DNA from: an uncultured Limnohabitans sp.
GTDB lineage: Bacteria > Pseudomonadota > Gammaproteobacteria > Burkholderiales > Burkholderiaceae_C
Assembly (NCBI RefSeq): GCF_937889215.1
Contig: NZ_CALBEX010000278.1
Span: 1-6,496, forward strand
Direction of reading: 5' to 3'
Length of the DNA stretch: 6,496 nt
Notes under the pieces: model-generated
The model's database searches: none
The model's input: the letters and a program-made list of their open reading frames with translations, nothing else
What the model was told of the DNA's origin: nothing
Part shown: positions 1-5,978 of the stretch, piece by piece
Position numbering within the stretch: position 1 is the stretch's first letter
Layout: each line of letters starts with the position of its first letter
Translations under genes and position numbers: made by a program

Positions 1-622
1 CGCTGCAGGCGTGTACCCCAACCCCGTGCCGCACGCCGATGTGGTGACCTCCACCACCCACAAGAGCTTGCGCGGCCCGCGCGGCGGCATCATCTTGATG
101 AAGGCCGAGCACGAAAAAGCCATCAACAGCGCCATCTTCCCCGGCCTGCAAGGCGGCCCGCTGATGCATGTGATTGCAGCCAAGGCCGTGGCTTTCAAAG
201 AAGCCATGGCACCTGAGTTCAAGGCCTACCAAGCCCAGGTGATCAAGAACGCGCAAATCATTGCCGAAAACTTGACCCAACGCGGCCTGCGCATCGTCAG
301 CGGCGGCACCCAAAGCCACGTCATGCTGGTCGATCTTCGGGCCAAGGGCATCACCGGCAAAGTGGCCGAAGCCGCTTTGGGCAGCGCCCACATGACCATC
401 AACAAAAACGCCATCCCGAACGACCCTGAAAAACCGTTTGTGACCAGCGGCGTGCGCATCGGCACCCCCGCCATGACCACCCGTGGTTTCAAGGACGAGG
501 AAGCCCGCGCCACGGCCCACCTGATCGCTGACGTGCTGGACAACCCCACGGACGAAGCCAACCTGGCTGCGGTGCGCGCCAAAGTGCACGCGCTGACCAG
601 CCGCTTCCCGGTCTACGGCTGA
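1..622 (+). CDS. glyA: Serine hydroxymethyltransferase, C-terminal half (5' end outside window)
   Basis: This cytosolic PLP enzyme interconverts serine plus tetrahydrofolate with glycine plus 5,10-methylene-THF and is the main source of one-carbon units. The reading frame enters with GCT at position 2 ([11 protein letters not shown]) and ends at TGA 620-622, so about 206 of the usual 415 or so residues are present. The PLP-lysine motif T-S-T-T-H-K is clear, with the Schiff-base Lys codon at 62-64. It is followed by the family blocks [33 protein letters not shown], and [18 protein letters not shown], which holds the Arg that binds the substrate carboxylate. The protein ends in RFPVYG, as is usual for bacterial GlyA. 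GTG at 11 is an internal Val codon, not a start. nrdR follows 12 bp downstream, a pairing I associate with betaproteobacteria. No defect is visible. Confidence 0.98.
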   Translation, partial: AAGVYPNPVPHADVVTSTTHKSLRGPRGGIILMKAEHEKAINSAIFPGLQGGPLMHVIAAKAVAFKEAMAPEFKAYQAQVIKNAQIIAENLTQRGLRIVSGGTQSHVMLVDLRAKGITGKVAEAALGSAHMTINKNAIPNDPEKPFVTSGVRIGTPAMTTRGFKDEEARATAHLIADVLDNPTDEANLAAVRAKVHALTSRFPVYG

Positions 623-634
623 TCGGCCCGCGCG

Positions 635-1084
635 ATGAAATGCCCGTTTTGCGGTCACCTCGAAACCCAGGTGGTGGAGACACGCCTGGCCGAAGACGGG
701 GATTTCATTCGCCGACGGCGTCAATGTGGTGCTTGCGAAAAGCGCTTCACCACCTACGAAAAGCCTGAAGTCCACTTTCCGGCCATCGTGAAAAAAGATG
801 GCCGCCGCATCGACTACCAACGCGATAAATTGCGTGCCAGCCTGAACTTGGCCTTGCGCAAACGCCCCGTGAGCACCGAGCAAGTGGATGGTGCGATTGA
901 GCGCATTGAAGAAATGCTGCTCAATCTGGGGGTACGAGAGGTGGCCTCACACAGTATTGGCGAGTTGGTCATGCGCGAGTTGAAAAAGCTCGACAAAGTG
1001 GCCTATGTGCGCTTTGCCAGCGTGTACCGCAACTTTGAAGACATCGACGCCTTCAAGACGCTGGTGGACGAAGTGCAAAGCTGA
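635..1084 (+). CDS. nrdR: Transcriptional repressor NrdR
   Basis: NrdR is an ATP/dATP-sensing repressor that binds NrdR boxes upstream of ribonucleotide reductase operons. The 149-residue product has the normal family length and is complete. An N-terminal zinc ribbon carries C3-x2-C6 and C31-x2-C34, with an Arg-rich stretch (R26-R29) just before C31 that contributes to DNA binding. An ATP-cone domain follows from about residue 48 to 137, with V-K-K-D-G-R-R near its start and D-K-L-R-A-S-L after it. The ATG at 635 is fixed by the conserved opening M-K-C-P-F-C. No convincing Shine-Dalgarno sequence precedes it, so translation may depend on ribosomes finishing glyA 12 bp upstream. I see no NrdR box in the window, so its targets lie elsewhere. 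The stop lies 5 bp from the stop of the convergent fimT-like gene. Confidence 0.98.
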   Translation: MKCPFCGHLETQVVETRLAEDGDFIRRRRQCGACEKRFTTYEKPEVHFPAIVKKDGRRIDYQRDKLRASLNLALRKRPVSTEQVDGAIERIEEMLLNLGVREVASHSIGELVMRELKKLDKVAYVRFASVYRNFEDIDAFKTLVDEVQS

Positions 1085-1088
1085 ACAA

Positions 1089-1111
1089 CTCAGCAGTTTG
1101 AAAGAGCTGAG
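1089..1111. terminator. Weak hairpin between convergent nrdR and fimT-like genes
   Basis: A 6-bp inverted repeat CTCAGC (1089-1094) / GCTGAG (1106-1111) has an 11-nt loop. It covers the 5-bp gap end and the last codons of the - strand pseudopilin gene. An alternative 5-bp stem AGAGC (1103-1107) / GCTCT (1113-1117) is followed on the + strand by GCC and TTTT. Either could slow polymerase leaving nrdR, but stems this short without a proper U-tract are weak evidence for a true intrinsic terminator. Confidence 0.22.
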
Positions 1112-1647
1112 CGCTCTGCCTTTTCCAAGCGGGGCTTACCCACCGCGTTGATCACCACCTGCCAGACCACCGCTTGGCCTGACCCACACAGGGTCAGGGT
1201 GCCGGCCTGAAATGCACCCGACTTGCTTTGACTGCGGCCCCCGGGACCATAAGAGACATAGCGGTCCACCCGAGCATTGCCTTGCAGCGACAAAAAAGAA
1301 GGCAAAGCAGCATGCGCCTGTAAAACCTTTTCTTCGGGCTCACGCAGCGCATTGTCATTGCCATCCACAAACATCACCCAGCCTTGCGCCCAAGTGCCGC
1401 TGGTCGCGCAGTCTTCTCGTTCACCACGCACGCACACGGTCACCCGCTGCTGGCGTCGCAAAGCCTCTGAGCGGGCCAGCATCAAGCTGCTCTGCAGTTG
1501 TTCCGCCTGGCTTTGCATTTGGTGCTTCTGACGCACACCCGTCAACCCGGGAGCAGCCAATGCCATCAGCGTGCCCAGCAAGGCCATCACCACCAAGGCT
1601 TCTAGCAAAGTGAAGCCATGGGCCGTCTTGTCTAAAAAGCTTGGCAT
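1090..1647 (-). CDS. fimT: FimT/GspH-type minor pseudopilin
   Basis: This prepilin-like protein of 185 aa is probably a minor subunit of a type IV pilus or competence pseudopilus, inserted in the inner membrane and extracted into the fibre. The ATG at 1647-1645 is preceded by AGGAG with 7-nt spacing. The open frame extends to 1722, but the extra 25 residues have no ribosome site. The leader of 11 residues ends in Gly, and the mature protein starts F-T-L-L-E (G11/F12, with E16 as Glu5), followed by a hydrophobic helix to about residue 34. After the helix come features usual for FimT/GspH: the segment L-M-L-A-R-S-E-A-L-R-R, a Cys pair C72/C80, G-W-V-M-F-V-D, and C154 in a late beta-strand. D95-x-N-x-N-A-x5-E106 forms an EF-hand-like loop. 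The gene is transcribed divergently from the other pilin genes and converges on nrdR. The FimT, FimU or GspH label cannot be resolved by eye. Confidence 0.9.
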   Translation of the reverse strand: MPSFLDKTAHGFTLLEALVVMALLGTLMALAAPGLTGVRQKHQMQSQAEQLQSSLMLARSEALRRQQRVTVCVRGEREDCATSGTWAQGWVMFVDGNDNALREPEEKVLQAHAALPSFLSLQGNARVDRYVSYGPGGRSQSKSGAFQAGTLTLCGSGQAVVWQVVINAVGKPRLEKAERSALSNC

Positions 1648-1654
1648 GCCGTCT

Positions 1655-1659
1655 CTCCT
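1655..1659 (-). promoter_or_regulatory. Ribosome binding site of the fimT-like gene
   Basis: On the - strand AGGAG lies 7 nt before ATG 1647-1645. It decides the start in favour of this ATG over in-frame ATGs further upstream, and it leaves an 11-residue prepilin leader. Confidence 0.75.
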
Positions 1660-1765
1660 GTGCTGGCCTTGTGGGGTGCACCCTTGGGGGGTGTTGGGTT
1701 TGCCTTGCATCCCAGTGCGCACCTGTACAAGTCATTATTAAGTATTCACAATACCAGCTCATCTC

Positions 1766-1771
1766 AAGGAG
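1766..1771 (+). promoter_or_regulatory. Ribosome binding site of the pilE-like gene
   Basis: AAGGAG lies 6 nt before ATG 1778. It supports that ATG, rather than the in-frame ATGs at 1784 and 1823, as the start. Confidence 0.75.
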
Positions 1772-1777
1772 TCGGTC

Positions 1778-2239
1778 ATGCGCATGCCTCGTGCCACCCC
1801 CATTGCGCCGGCCCGCATCGACATGTTGGGCTGGACTTTGAGCGAGCTGCTGGTCAGCTTGGCCCTGATGGCCGTGCTGGCCGCTGTGGCTTTGCCCGCC
1901 TTCCATGCCCAGCAGCGCCAGGCCCGGCGCATCGATGCACAAAGCGCGCTGCAACAATTGCAACTCGACCAAGCACGCTGGCGCAGCACCCACGACAGCC
2001 ATGCCACCGAGCTGAGCAGCCTCGGCTGGCAAAGCGACAGGTCACCCGCTGGGCATTACCAAATCCAAATCGAGAGCGCCACAGCGGATGGCTACACCTT
2101 GAGCGCCAGCCCGGTGGGTGCGCAGTCGGCCGACACGGCTTGCCGGCCGATGCGCTTGCAGCTGCTGCACACGGCCAGCGTGGTGCTGAGCAGCGGCAGC
2201 GATTTGGCGACGGATCCGGCACGCTGCTGGCGGCAGTGA
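1778..2239 (+). CDS. Small type IV pilin-like protein (PilE/ComP class)
   Basis: This 153-aa prepilin has a leader of 18 residues ending M-L-G, and the mature sequence begins W-T-L-S-E. E23 is the conserved Glu5, but Trp sits at +1 where Phe or Met is usual. A hydrophobic helix runs to about residue 39 and ends in A-L-P-A-F, as in type IV pilins, followed by an amphipathic, Arg/Gln-rich helix extension. The C-terminal part resembles small PilE-type pilins: the Y-Q-I-x-I and Y-T-L-S-A strands, a P-V-G-A-Q-S-A-D-T-A-C segment, and the closing C-W-R. C122 and C150 would form the typical C-terminal disulfide. It is the first gene of a tight + strand operon, with pilW-like 7 bp downstream. It may be a minor pilin or a ComP-like DNA-uptake subunit. 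It is less likely to be the major pilin, given its place among minor pilin genes, but this is inference. Confidence 0.85.
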   Translation: MRMPRATPIAPARIDMLGWTLSELLVSLALMAVLAAVALPAFHAQQRQARRIDAQSALQQLQLDQARWRSTHDSHATELSSLGWQSDRSPAGHYQIQIESATADGYTLSASPVGAQSADTACRPMRLQLLHTASVVLSSGSDLATDPARCWRQ

Positions 2240-2246
2240 CAACCCC

Positions 2247-2942
2247 ATGAACTGCCCCGTCGATCGGTTAAGCCCCCTGCCCCGCCCGCACCGGTGCGGC
2301 CACCCTCAGGGGTGCACACGCTTAGGCCAAAAGGGTGAAACCCTGGTGGGTTTGCTGGTCGGCATGGGCTTGGGTCTGGTGGTGCTGGCCGCTGCCAGCC
2401 AAATGCTGGCGCAGCAACTGCAGGGGCATCGATGGGCCTTGCAAGACATCCATTTGCACCACGACCTGCGCGCCGCGTTGGACACCTTGGCACAGGAACT
2501 TCGGCAGGCACAGGGCTCAGGGCAAGCCTGGCGGCTGCGATCAGCCAAGCAATGTGAGGACGCATTTTGTGGCGGTGCAGGCGCGCTGGTGATCCAAGAC
2601 CAGCGCATCGACTTCGGTCGCGACCGCAACCAAAATGGCTTGCTGGACAACAACGAATGCACAGGCTTTCGTCTGCGCGACCAAGAACTGCAGGTGCGCA
2701 CCGCCTGCGTTCCCGAGGTGTGGACCGACCTGACCGATGCGGGCAGCCTGAAAATGATCGGTTTGACCTGGCAACTGCATTGCGAGCTGCGCGGCCCCTG
2801 GCTGGCACGTTGGGTGACGGTGCAGCTAAGCGCCGAATGGCCGCGTGACCCTTCACGGCAGCTGCGCCTATCGCAAACCGTGGCCCTGCGCAACGACGTG
2901 ACTGCGTCGCCCTGGCCAACCGCGTGCGGTGCAGCGCCATGA
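2247..2942 (+). CDS. pilW: PilW/GspJ-like minor pseudopilin with aberrant N-terminal motif
   Basis: This 231-aa protein in the PilW position probably acts as a GspJ-like tip-complex subunit. The ATG at 2247 is the only sensible in-frame start, giving a long 30-residue leader (with C3, C17 and C23) that ends L-G-Q-K-G30. The mature protein then begins E-T-L-V-G-L-L-V-G-M, where prepilins normally have F-x-L-x-E. Both F1 and E5 are therefore replaced, by Glu and Gly. A hydrophobic helix follows to about residue 53. The segment H-D-L-R-A-A-L-D-T-L-A-Q-E-L-R-Q-A is typical of the helix after the membrane part in PilW proteins. D126-x-N-x-N-G-x-L-D-x-x-E137 is a full EF-hand-like loop. Cysteines at 103, 108, 138, 154, 179 and 227 suggest disulfides in the periplasm. 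No clear ribosome site is seen; the 7-bp gap from the upstream stop suggests coupling. The TGA overlaps the next start as ATGA. Confidence 0.85.
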   Translation: MNCPVDRLSPLPRPHRCGHPQGCTRLGQKGETLVGLLVGMGLGLVVLAAASQMLAQQLQGHRWALQDIHLHHDLRAALDTLAQELRQAQGSGQAWRLRSAKQCEDAFCGGAGALVIQDQRIDFGRDRNQNGLLDNNECTGFRLRDQELQVRTACVPEVWTDLTDAGSLKMIGLTWQLHCELRGPWLARWVTVQLSAEWPRDPSRQLRLSQTVALRNDVTASPWPTACGAAP

Positions 2943-4168
2943 AACACCCGCAACACGCACAAAGCGGAGCCATCACCTTGCTGGTGACGATCAGCCTGGT
3001 TCTGCTGGCCAGTTTGGCGGCTTTTTACAGCACACGCAGCGTCTTGACCGATCGCCTGGCCAGCAACAACCAACACCATGCCACGCAGGCTCGCCTGGCC
3101 GCCGAAGCGGCTCTGGCCTGGGGGCGAGCCACGCTGGCGCAGGCCTACGCGAACCACCCTGACAGCGCGTTTTTTGGGCCAGCACACGCACAACAGCCCT
3201 GCCCTGCAGGCCACACGGGCGCACAGTGGCAGTGCAGCGCCTTGGCTCCCCCGGCTCACCCGGCCATGCCTGGCGCAGTGCTGAAGCTGCTGGTGGCACG
3301 CGATGTCGTCGCCTCGCCCCATGTCGCCGAGTTGTTCGCCAGCGCCAGCTTGGCCGATGCCAACAGTCGGGCACAGGTTCAGGCCAGCGTCTTTGTGCCC
3401 ACCGTGGCCCGCGCGCCCCCTGACGCCAGCAGCGCAGCCTTGGTGGTCAACGGTTGCGCGGGCCCGGCTGCAAGTGCCTCGGTCACGCTCTGTCCGCTCA
3501 GCGAAAAGGGCGTCGCCTGCAACGGCCAGGCCACAGGCGCTGCCGTCCACAGCGTGTGGTTGCCCGATCCCAATGGCGATGGTGTGGTGTCCAGCGAAGA
3601 GCGGCGCAGCTGCTTGGCGTTTTTGCCCGAACACTTGCCAGGCGGCGGGGCCTTGACAGGCCCGTCCAGGGCTTTGGTGCGCGACAGTTGCACGGCACGG
3701 GCATGGCAAAACGTGCTCGGCGACATCACGCCCGCGCAAGTGAAGGCATGGTCTGACGCGCAAGAAAGCCAAGGCCTGCACGCCCAGAGCCAACCCGCGC
3801 GCACTGTTTACTGGGTAGACAGCCCAAGCACTTGGACTCAAAGCTTGGGCACGGTCGATGCGCCTGTGCTCTTGGTTTTTTCGGCTTCTGCCTGCGCGCT
3901 GCGATGCCCGCACATGGCCAGCGGCGTGCACATTGTGGGCACGGTGGTGCTGCAATCGCAGTGTTTAGACCAAAAAGTCCGGGCATGGCATGCAGGCCTG
4001 ATCGAAGGGCAATTGGTGGTGGAGTCGGGCTTGCCCGAGTTACAAGGCGCAAGCCGCATCCAGGCCCACACTTTCGCTCGCCACGCCTACCAAGTCGACT
4101 GGCCAGCGGGCATGGACGCGACCCGAGTCCAGCGGGTGGCCGGCAGTTGGCGCGAGGGCGCACCGTGA
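2939..4168 (+). CDS. pilX: PilX/GspK-like pseudopilin, unusually large
   Basis: This 409-aa protein has a PilX-type N terminus. The ATG at 2939 overlaps the pilW-like stop (ATGA) and is preferred over GTG 2924. The leader of 10 residues ends Q-S-G10, followed by A-I-T-L-L and a hydrophobic helix to about residue 29. Mature position 5 is Leu, not Glu, as is usual for PilX and GspK, which cap the fibre. The stretch R-L-A-S-N-N-Q to A-A-E-A-A-L-A-W-G-R (about 40-63) is the classic PilX N-terminal domain. The remainder is far longer than in standard PilX (about 170-200 aa). It holds ten Cys (88, 99, 173, 185, 194, 225, 251, 319, 323, 342), an EF-hand loop D210-x-N-x-D-G-x-V-S-x-x-E221, and a C-terminal region of about 120 residues with short Gly-punctuated strands, which I do not recognise. 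The size is nearer to GspK, whose long globular domain also binds calcium. Confidence 0.85.
   Translation: MKHPQHAQSGAITLLVTISLVLLASLAAFYSTRSVLTDRLASNNQHHATQARLAAEAALAWGRATLAQAYANHPDSAFFGPAHAQQPCPAGHTGAQWQCSALAPPAHPAMPGAVLKLLVARDVVASPHVAELFASASLADANSRAQVQASVFVPTVARAPPDASSAALVVNGCAGPAASASVTLCPLSEKGVACNGQATGAAVHSVWLPDPNGDGVVSSEERRSCLAFLPEHLPGGGALTGPSRALVRDSCTARAWQNVLGDITPAQVKAWSDAQESQGLHAQSQPARTVYWVDSPSTWTQSLGTVDAPVLLVFSASACALRCPHMASGVHIVGTVVLQSQCLDQKVRAWHAGLIEGQLVVESGLPELQGASRIQAHTFARHAYQVDWPAGMDATRVQRVAGSWREGAP
4154..4158 (+). promoter_or_regulatory. Ribosome binding site of the pilV-like gene
   Basis: GAGGG lies inside the end of the pilX-like gene, 6 nt before GTG 4165. It decides the non-ATG start that gives a proper prepilin leader. 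Confidence 0.5.
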
Positions 4169-4671
4169 ATGGAGCGGCCCGTCGGCAAAGGCCACAGCGT
4201 TTGAGGCAGCATGGCGCAGGCACACGGGGCATGGCTTTGCTAGAAGCGCTGGTGGCCTCGGCTGTGCTGGGCATTGGCCTGGCCGGGGCCACCCGCTTGA
4301 CCTTGCACGCCCTGCAAACGGCCAGCGACACTCGGCAACACACGCTGGCCACCACCTTGGCCGCCGATGCCATGGACTGCTTGCAATCGGCCCGGGCCGT
4401 GTGCGAGATGAACCAATTGATCACGCTGCAAGGCACGGTCTACACCCTGACCAGCCAATTGCGCTCGCGCCCCGGCTTGGCCCTGGACGACATCCAAGTG
4501 CAAGTGCAATGGCCCGCGCTGGGTCGGGCACAAGCGCCACCACAAAACGGGAACGGGGCGCAGACCCGTCCGCGCATGGGGCAAATGGTTTTGCACGGCA
4601 GCCGCGATCGGGTGCCTGTCTGGGTTGGCGTATCCTTGCCCGGATCTGATGCTGATGAATTTTTGCCGTGA
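4165..4671 (+). CDS. pilV: PilV/GspI-like minor pseudopilin
   Basis: This 168-aa prepilin starts at GTG 4165, which overlaps the preceding TGA as GTGA and has GAGGG (4154-4158) 6 nt upstream. That gives a basic 22-residue leader rich in Arg and Gln and ending T-R-G22. The mature protein begins M-A-L-L-E, with E27 as Glu5, then A-L-V-A-S-A-V-L-G-I-G-L-A-G, the usual PilV/GspI pattern. ATG 4231 is the mature +1 Met and would leave no leader. The helix continues into a Thr/Ala-rich segment ending in A-D-A-M-D-C. C70 and C77 may pair. The later part, with V-Q-V-Q-W, is compact and beta-rich, as in GspI-fold pilins. In the type II system GspI nucleates the tip complex with GspJ and GspK, whose equivalents lie just upstream. 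The stop overlaps the ribD start. Confidence 0.87.
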   Translation: MNGAARRQRPQRLRQHGAGTRGMALLEALVASAVLGIGLAGATRLTLHALQTASDTRQHTLATTLAADAMDCLQSARAVCEMNQLITLQGTVYTLTSQLRSRPGLALDDIQVQVQWPALGRAQAPPQNGNGAQTRPRMGQMVLHGSRDRVPVWVGVSLPGSDADEFLP

Positions 4672-5804
4672 TTGTTTCTGAACACCCCATGCGACTCGCC
4701 CTGGCACTGGCCGCCCAGGCTTTGTGGCTGACCTCGCCCAACCCCCGCGTGGGTTGTGTCATCACCGCCGCCGATGGCACGGTACTGGGCCAGGGCCACA
4801 CCCAACGCGCTGGCGGCCCGCATGCGGAAATCATGGCCCTGCGCGATGCAGCTGCACGCGGCCACAGCGTGCAAGGCGCCACCGCGTGGGTCACGCTCGA
4901 GCCCTGCGCCCACCACGGGCGCACCGGGCCTTGCTGTGATGCACTGGCCGCAGCCGGCATTGGCCGCGTGGTGTCCGCCATGACCGATCCCAACCCGAAA
5001 GTGGCGGGCCTTGGCATGGCACGTTTAGTGCACGCGGGGGTCGACACCGAAACGCTGGCACCGTCCAGTGACTTGGCCACGCAGGCCCGCGAGCTGAACA
5101 TCGGTTTCTTCCGCAGGATGGAAAGCGGCTTGCCTTGGGTGCGCATGAAGGTGGCCACCTCGCTCGATGGCCAAACAGCGCTGCAAAACGGTCAGAGCCA
5201 ATGGATCACCGGCCCCGAAGCCCGCAGCGATGGCCATGCCTGGCGCGCCCGCGCCTGCGCCGTGCTCACAGGCATCGGCACGGTGCTCGAAGACGACCCC
5301 CAACTCAACGTGCGCGGCTTGTCCGCGCCACGCCAACCCCATCTGGTGGTGGTGGACAGCCGCCTGGACATGCCGCTGACAGCCAAACTGCTGGACACAC
5401 AGGGGGCAGGCGACCAAGCCCGGCAGATCTGGATTTACCACGCCACCGATCCCCTGGACGCACAACACGCTCACAAACGCGCAGCGCTCATCGCTCGTGG
5501 CGTCACACCGATCCAGATGCCCGGCCCCGGCGGCAAGGTGGACCTCGCGGCCATGCTGCGTGATTTGGCACAACGCGAAATCAACGAATTGCATGTGGAG
5601 GCCGGGCACAAGCTCAACGGCTCCTTCCTGCGCGAAGGGTTGGTGGATGAATGCCTGGTTTATCTCGCCCCCCAGCTGCTGGGCCCCGGCCAGGGCATGG
5701 CCAACTTGCCGGCTCTGACCGAACTGAGTGGGGCGGTGAAGCTGCGCTTCCATGCGGTCGATCGCATCGGCCCAGATTTGCGACTGCTGCTGCGCCGTGA
5801 CTGA
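4668..5804 (+). CDS. ribD: Bifunctional riboflavin deaminase/reductase RibD
   Basis: This cytosolic enzyme carries out the second and third steps of riboflavin synthesis: deamination of the GTP-derived pyrimidine (EC 3.5.4.26), then NADPH-dependent reduction of its ribosyl side chain (EC 1.1.1.193). From GTG 4668 the protein is 378 aa, close to the family norm. The N-terminal cytidine-deaminase-like domain (to about residue 147) has S-P-N-P-R-V-G-C-V, zinc ligand H52 with catalytic E54 in P-H-A-E, and C80 and C89 in E-P-C-A-H-H-G-R-T-G-P-C-C. The reductase domain (about 155-376) has V-R-M-K-V-A-T-S-L-D-G, Q-W-I-T-G-P-E-A-R, G-I-G-T-V-L-E-D-D-P-Q-L and H-V-E-A-G. All key residues are present. 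GTG 4668 overlaps the pilV-like stop as GTGA; ATG 4689 is a possible alternative leaving a 17-bp gap, and neither has a clear ribosome site. No FMN riboswitch precedes it, and no other rib gene follows directly. Confidence 0.96.
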   Translation: MIVSEHPMRLALALAAQALWLTSPNPRVGCVITAADGTVLGQGHTQRAGGPHAEIMALRDAAARGHSVQGATAWVTLEPCAHHGRTGPCCDALAAAGIGRVVSAMTDPNPKVAGLGMARLVHAGVDTETLAPSSDLATQARELNIGFFRRMESGLPWVRMKVATSLDGQTALQNGQSQWITGPEARSDGHAWRARACAVLTGIGTVLEDDPQLNVRGLSAPRQPHLVVVDSRLDMPLTAKLLDTQGAGDQARQIWIYHATDPLDAQHAHKRAALIARGVTPIQMPGPGGKVDLAAMLRDLAQREINELHVEAGHKLNGSFLREGLVDECLVYLAPQLLGPGQGMANLPALTELSGAVKLRFHAVDRIGPDLRLLLRRD

Positions 5805-5805
5805 G

Positions 5806-5826
5806 CTGTCACGGGGGCCGTCACAG
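5806..5826 (+). terminator. Imperfect hairpin after ribD
   Basis: CTGT-C-ACGG / GGG loop / CCGT-C-ACAG folds as two 4-bp stems around one C-C mismatch, starting 2 nt after the ribD stop. The position suits transcript termination, but no U-run follows, so a factor-independent terminator is doubtful. It may only protect the 3' end or be chance. Confidence 0.3.
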
Positions 5827-5974
5827 AGCCACATCGGAGGCGTCAAAAAGCCTGTCCCTGCGCACCCTGCGAACTCATCCCCACGACCCAAGCCAGCCAG
5901 GCCAACGCCGCGTCAAGACCTGCCAGAGACAGCCCGGCCCAACGCCAAGGGACACAATGCGATCCACTATTGCT

Positions 5975-5978
5975 GGAG
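5975..5978 (+). promoter_or_regulatory. Ribosome binding site of the acyl-CoA synthetase gene
   Basis: GGAG lies 6 nt before TTG 5985. No in-frame ATG or GTG lies between the ribD stop and ATG 6021, and that ATG has no comparable site, so this motif supports the TTG start. Confidence 0.55.

Larger units (their letters stand above)
1648..1777. promoter_or_regulatory. Divergent control region between fimT-like and pilE-like genes
   Basis: This 130-bp spacer separates two divergent starts, each with a good Shine-Dalgarno, so promoters in both directions are expected. Its core at 1731-1753 is markedly AT-rich against a GC-rich background. Short palindromes lie in it: GGGTGCACCC (1674-1683), GTGCGCAC (1715-1722), and GTATT-CAC-AATAC (1742-1754). 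On the - strand TTGAGA (1764-1759), five of six matches to a -35 box, is followed by AT-rich sequence, but no -10 box at the ideal distance is convincing. I could not assign a sigma70 or sigma54 promoter with confidence in either direction. The palindromes are candidate operator sites only. Confidence 0.4.

Noticed and set aside
1694..1710. Possible sigma54 promoter (TTGGG ... TTGCAT) upstream of the pilE-like gene
   Set aside because: The GG and GC elements are 11 rather than 12 bases apart and the -24 half is poor. Spacing is strict for sigma54, so I do not call it.
1648..1722. N-terminal extension of the fimT-like gene to ATG 1722
   Set aside because: The 25 extra residues have no ribosome site and no prepilin-leader character, while ATG 1647 has a good AGGAG.
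2306..3955. Open frame of 549 codons on the - strand, antisense to the pilW- and pilX-like genes
   Set aside because: It lies entirely opposite two well-supported prepilin genes, shows no recognisable domain, and is rich in Arg, Cys, Gln and Ser, as is usual for shadow frames in GC-rich DNA.
3832..4164. Upstream extension of the pilV-like frame to ATG 3832
   Set aside because: It runs inside the pilX-like coding sequence, and the prepilin leader and Shine-Dalgarno place the start at GTG 4165.
4500..4690. FMN riboswitch (RFN element) before ribD
   Set aside because: This stretch is pilV-like coding sequence up to the ribD start, and none of the conserved RFN blocks are visible.
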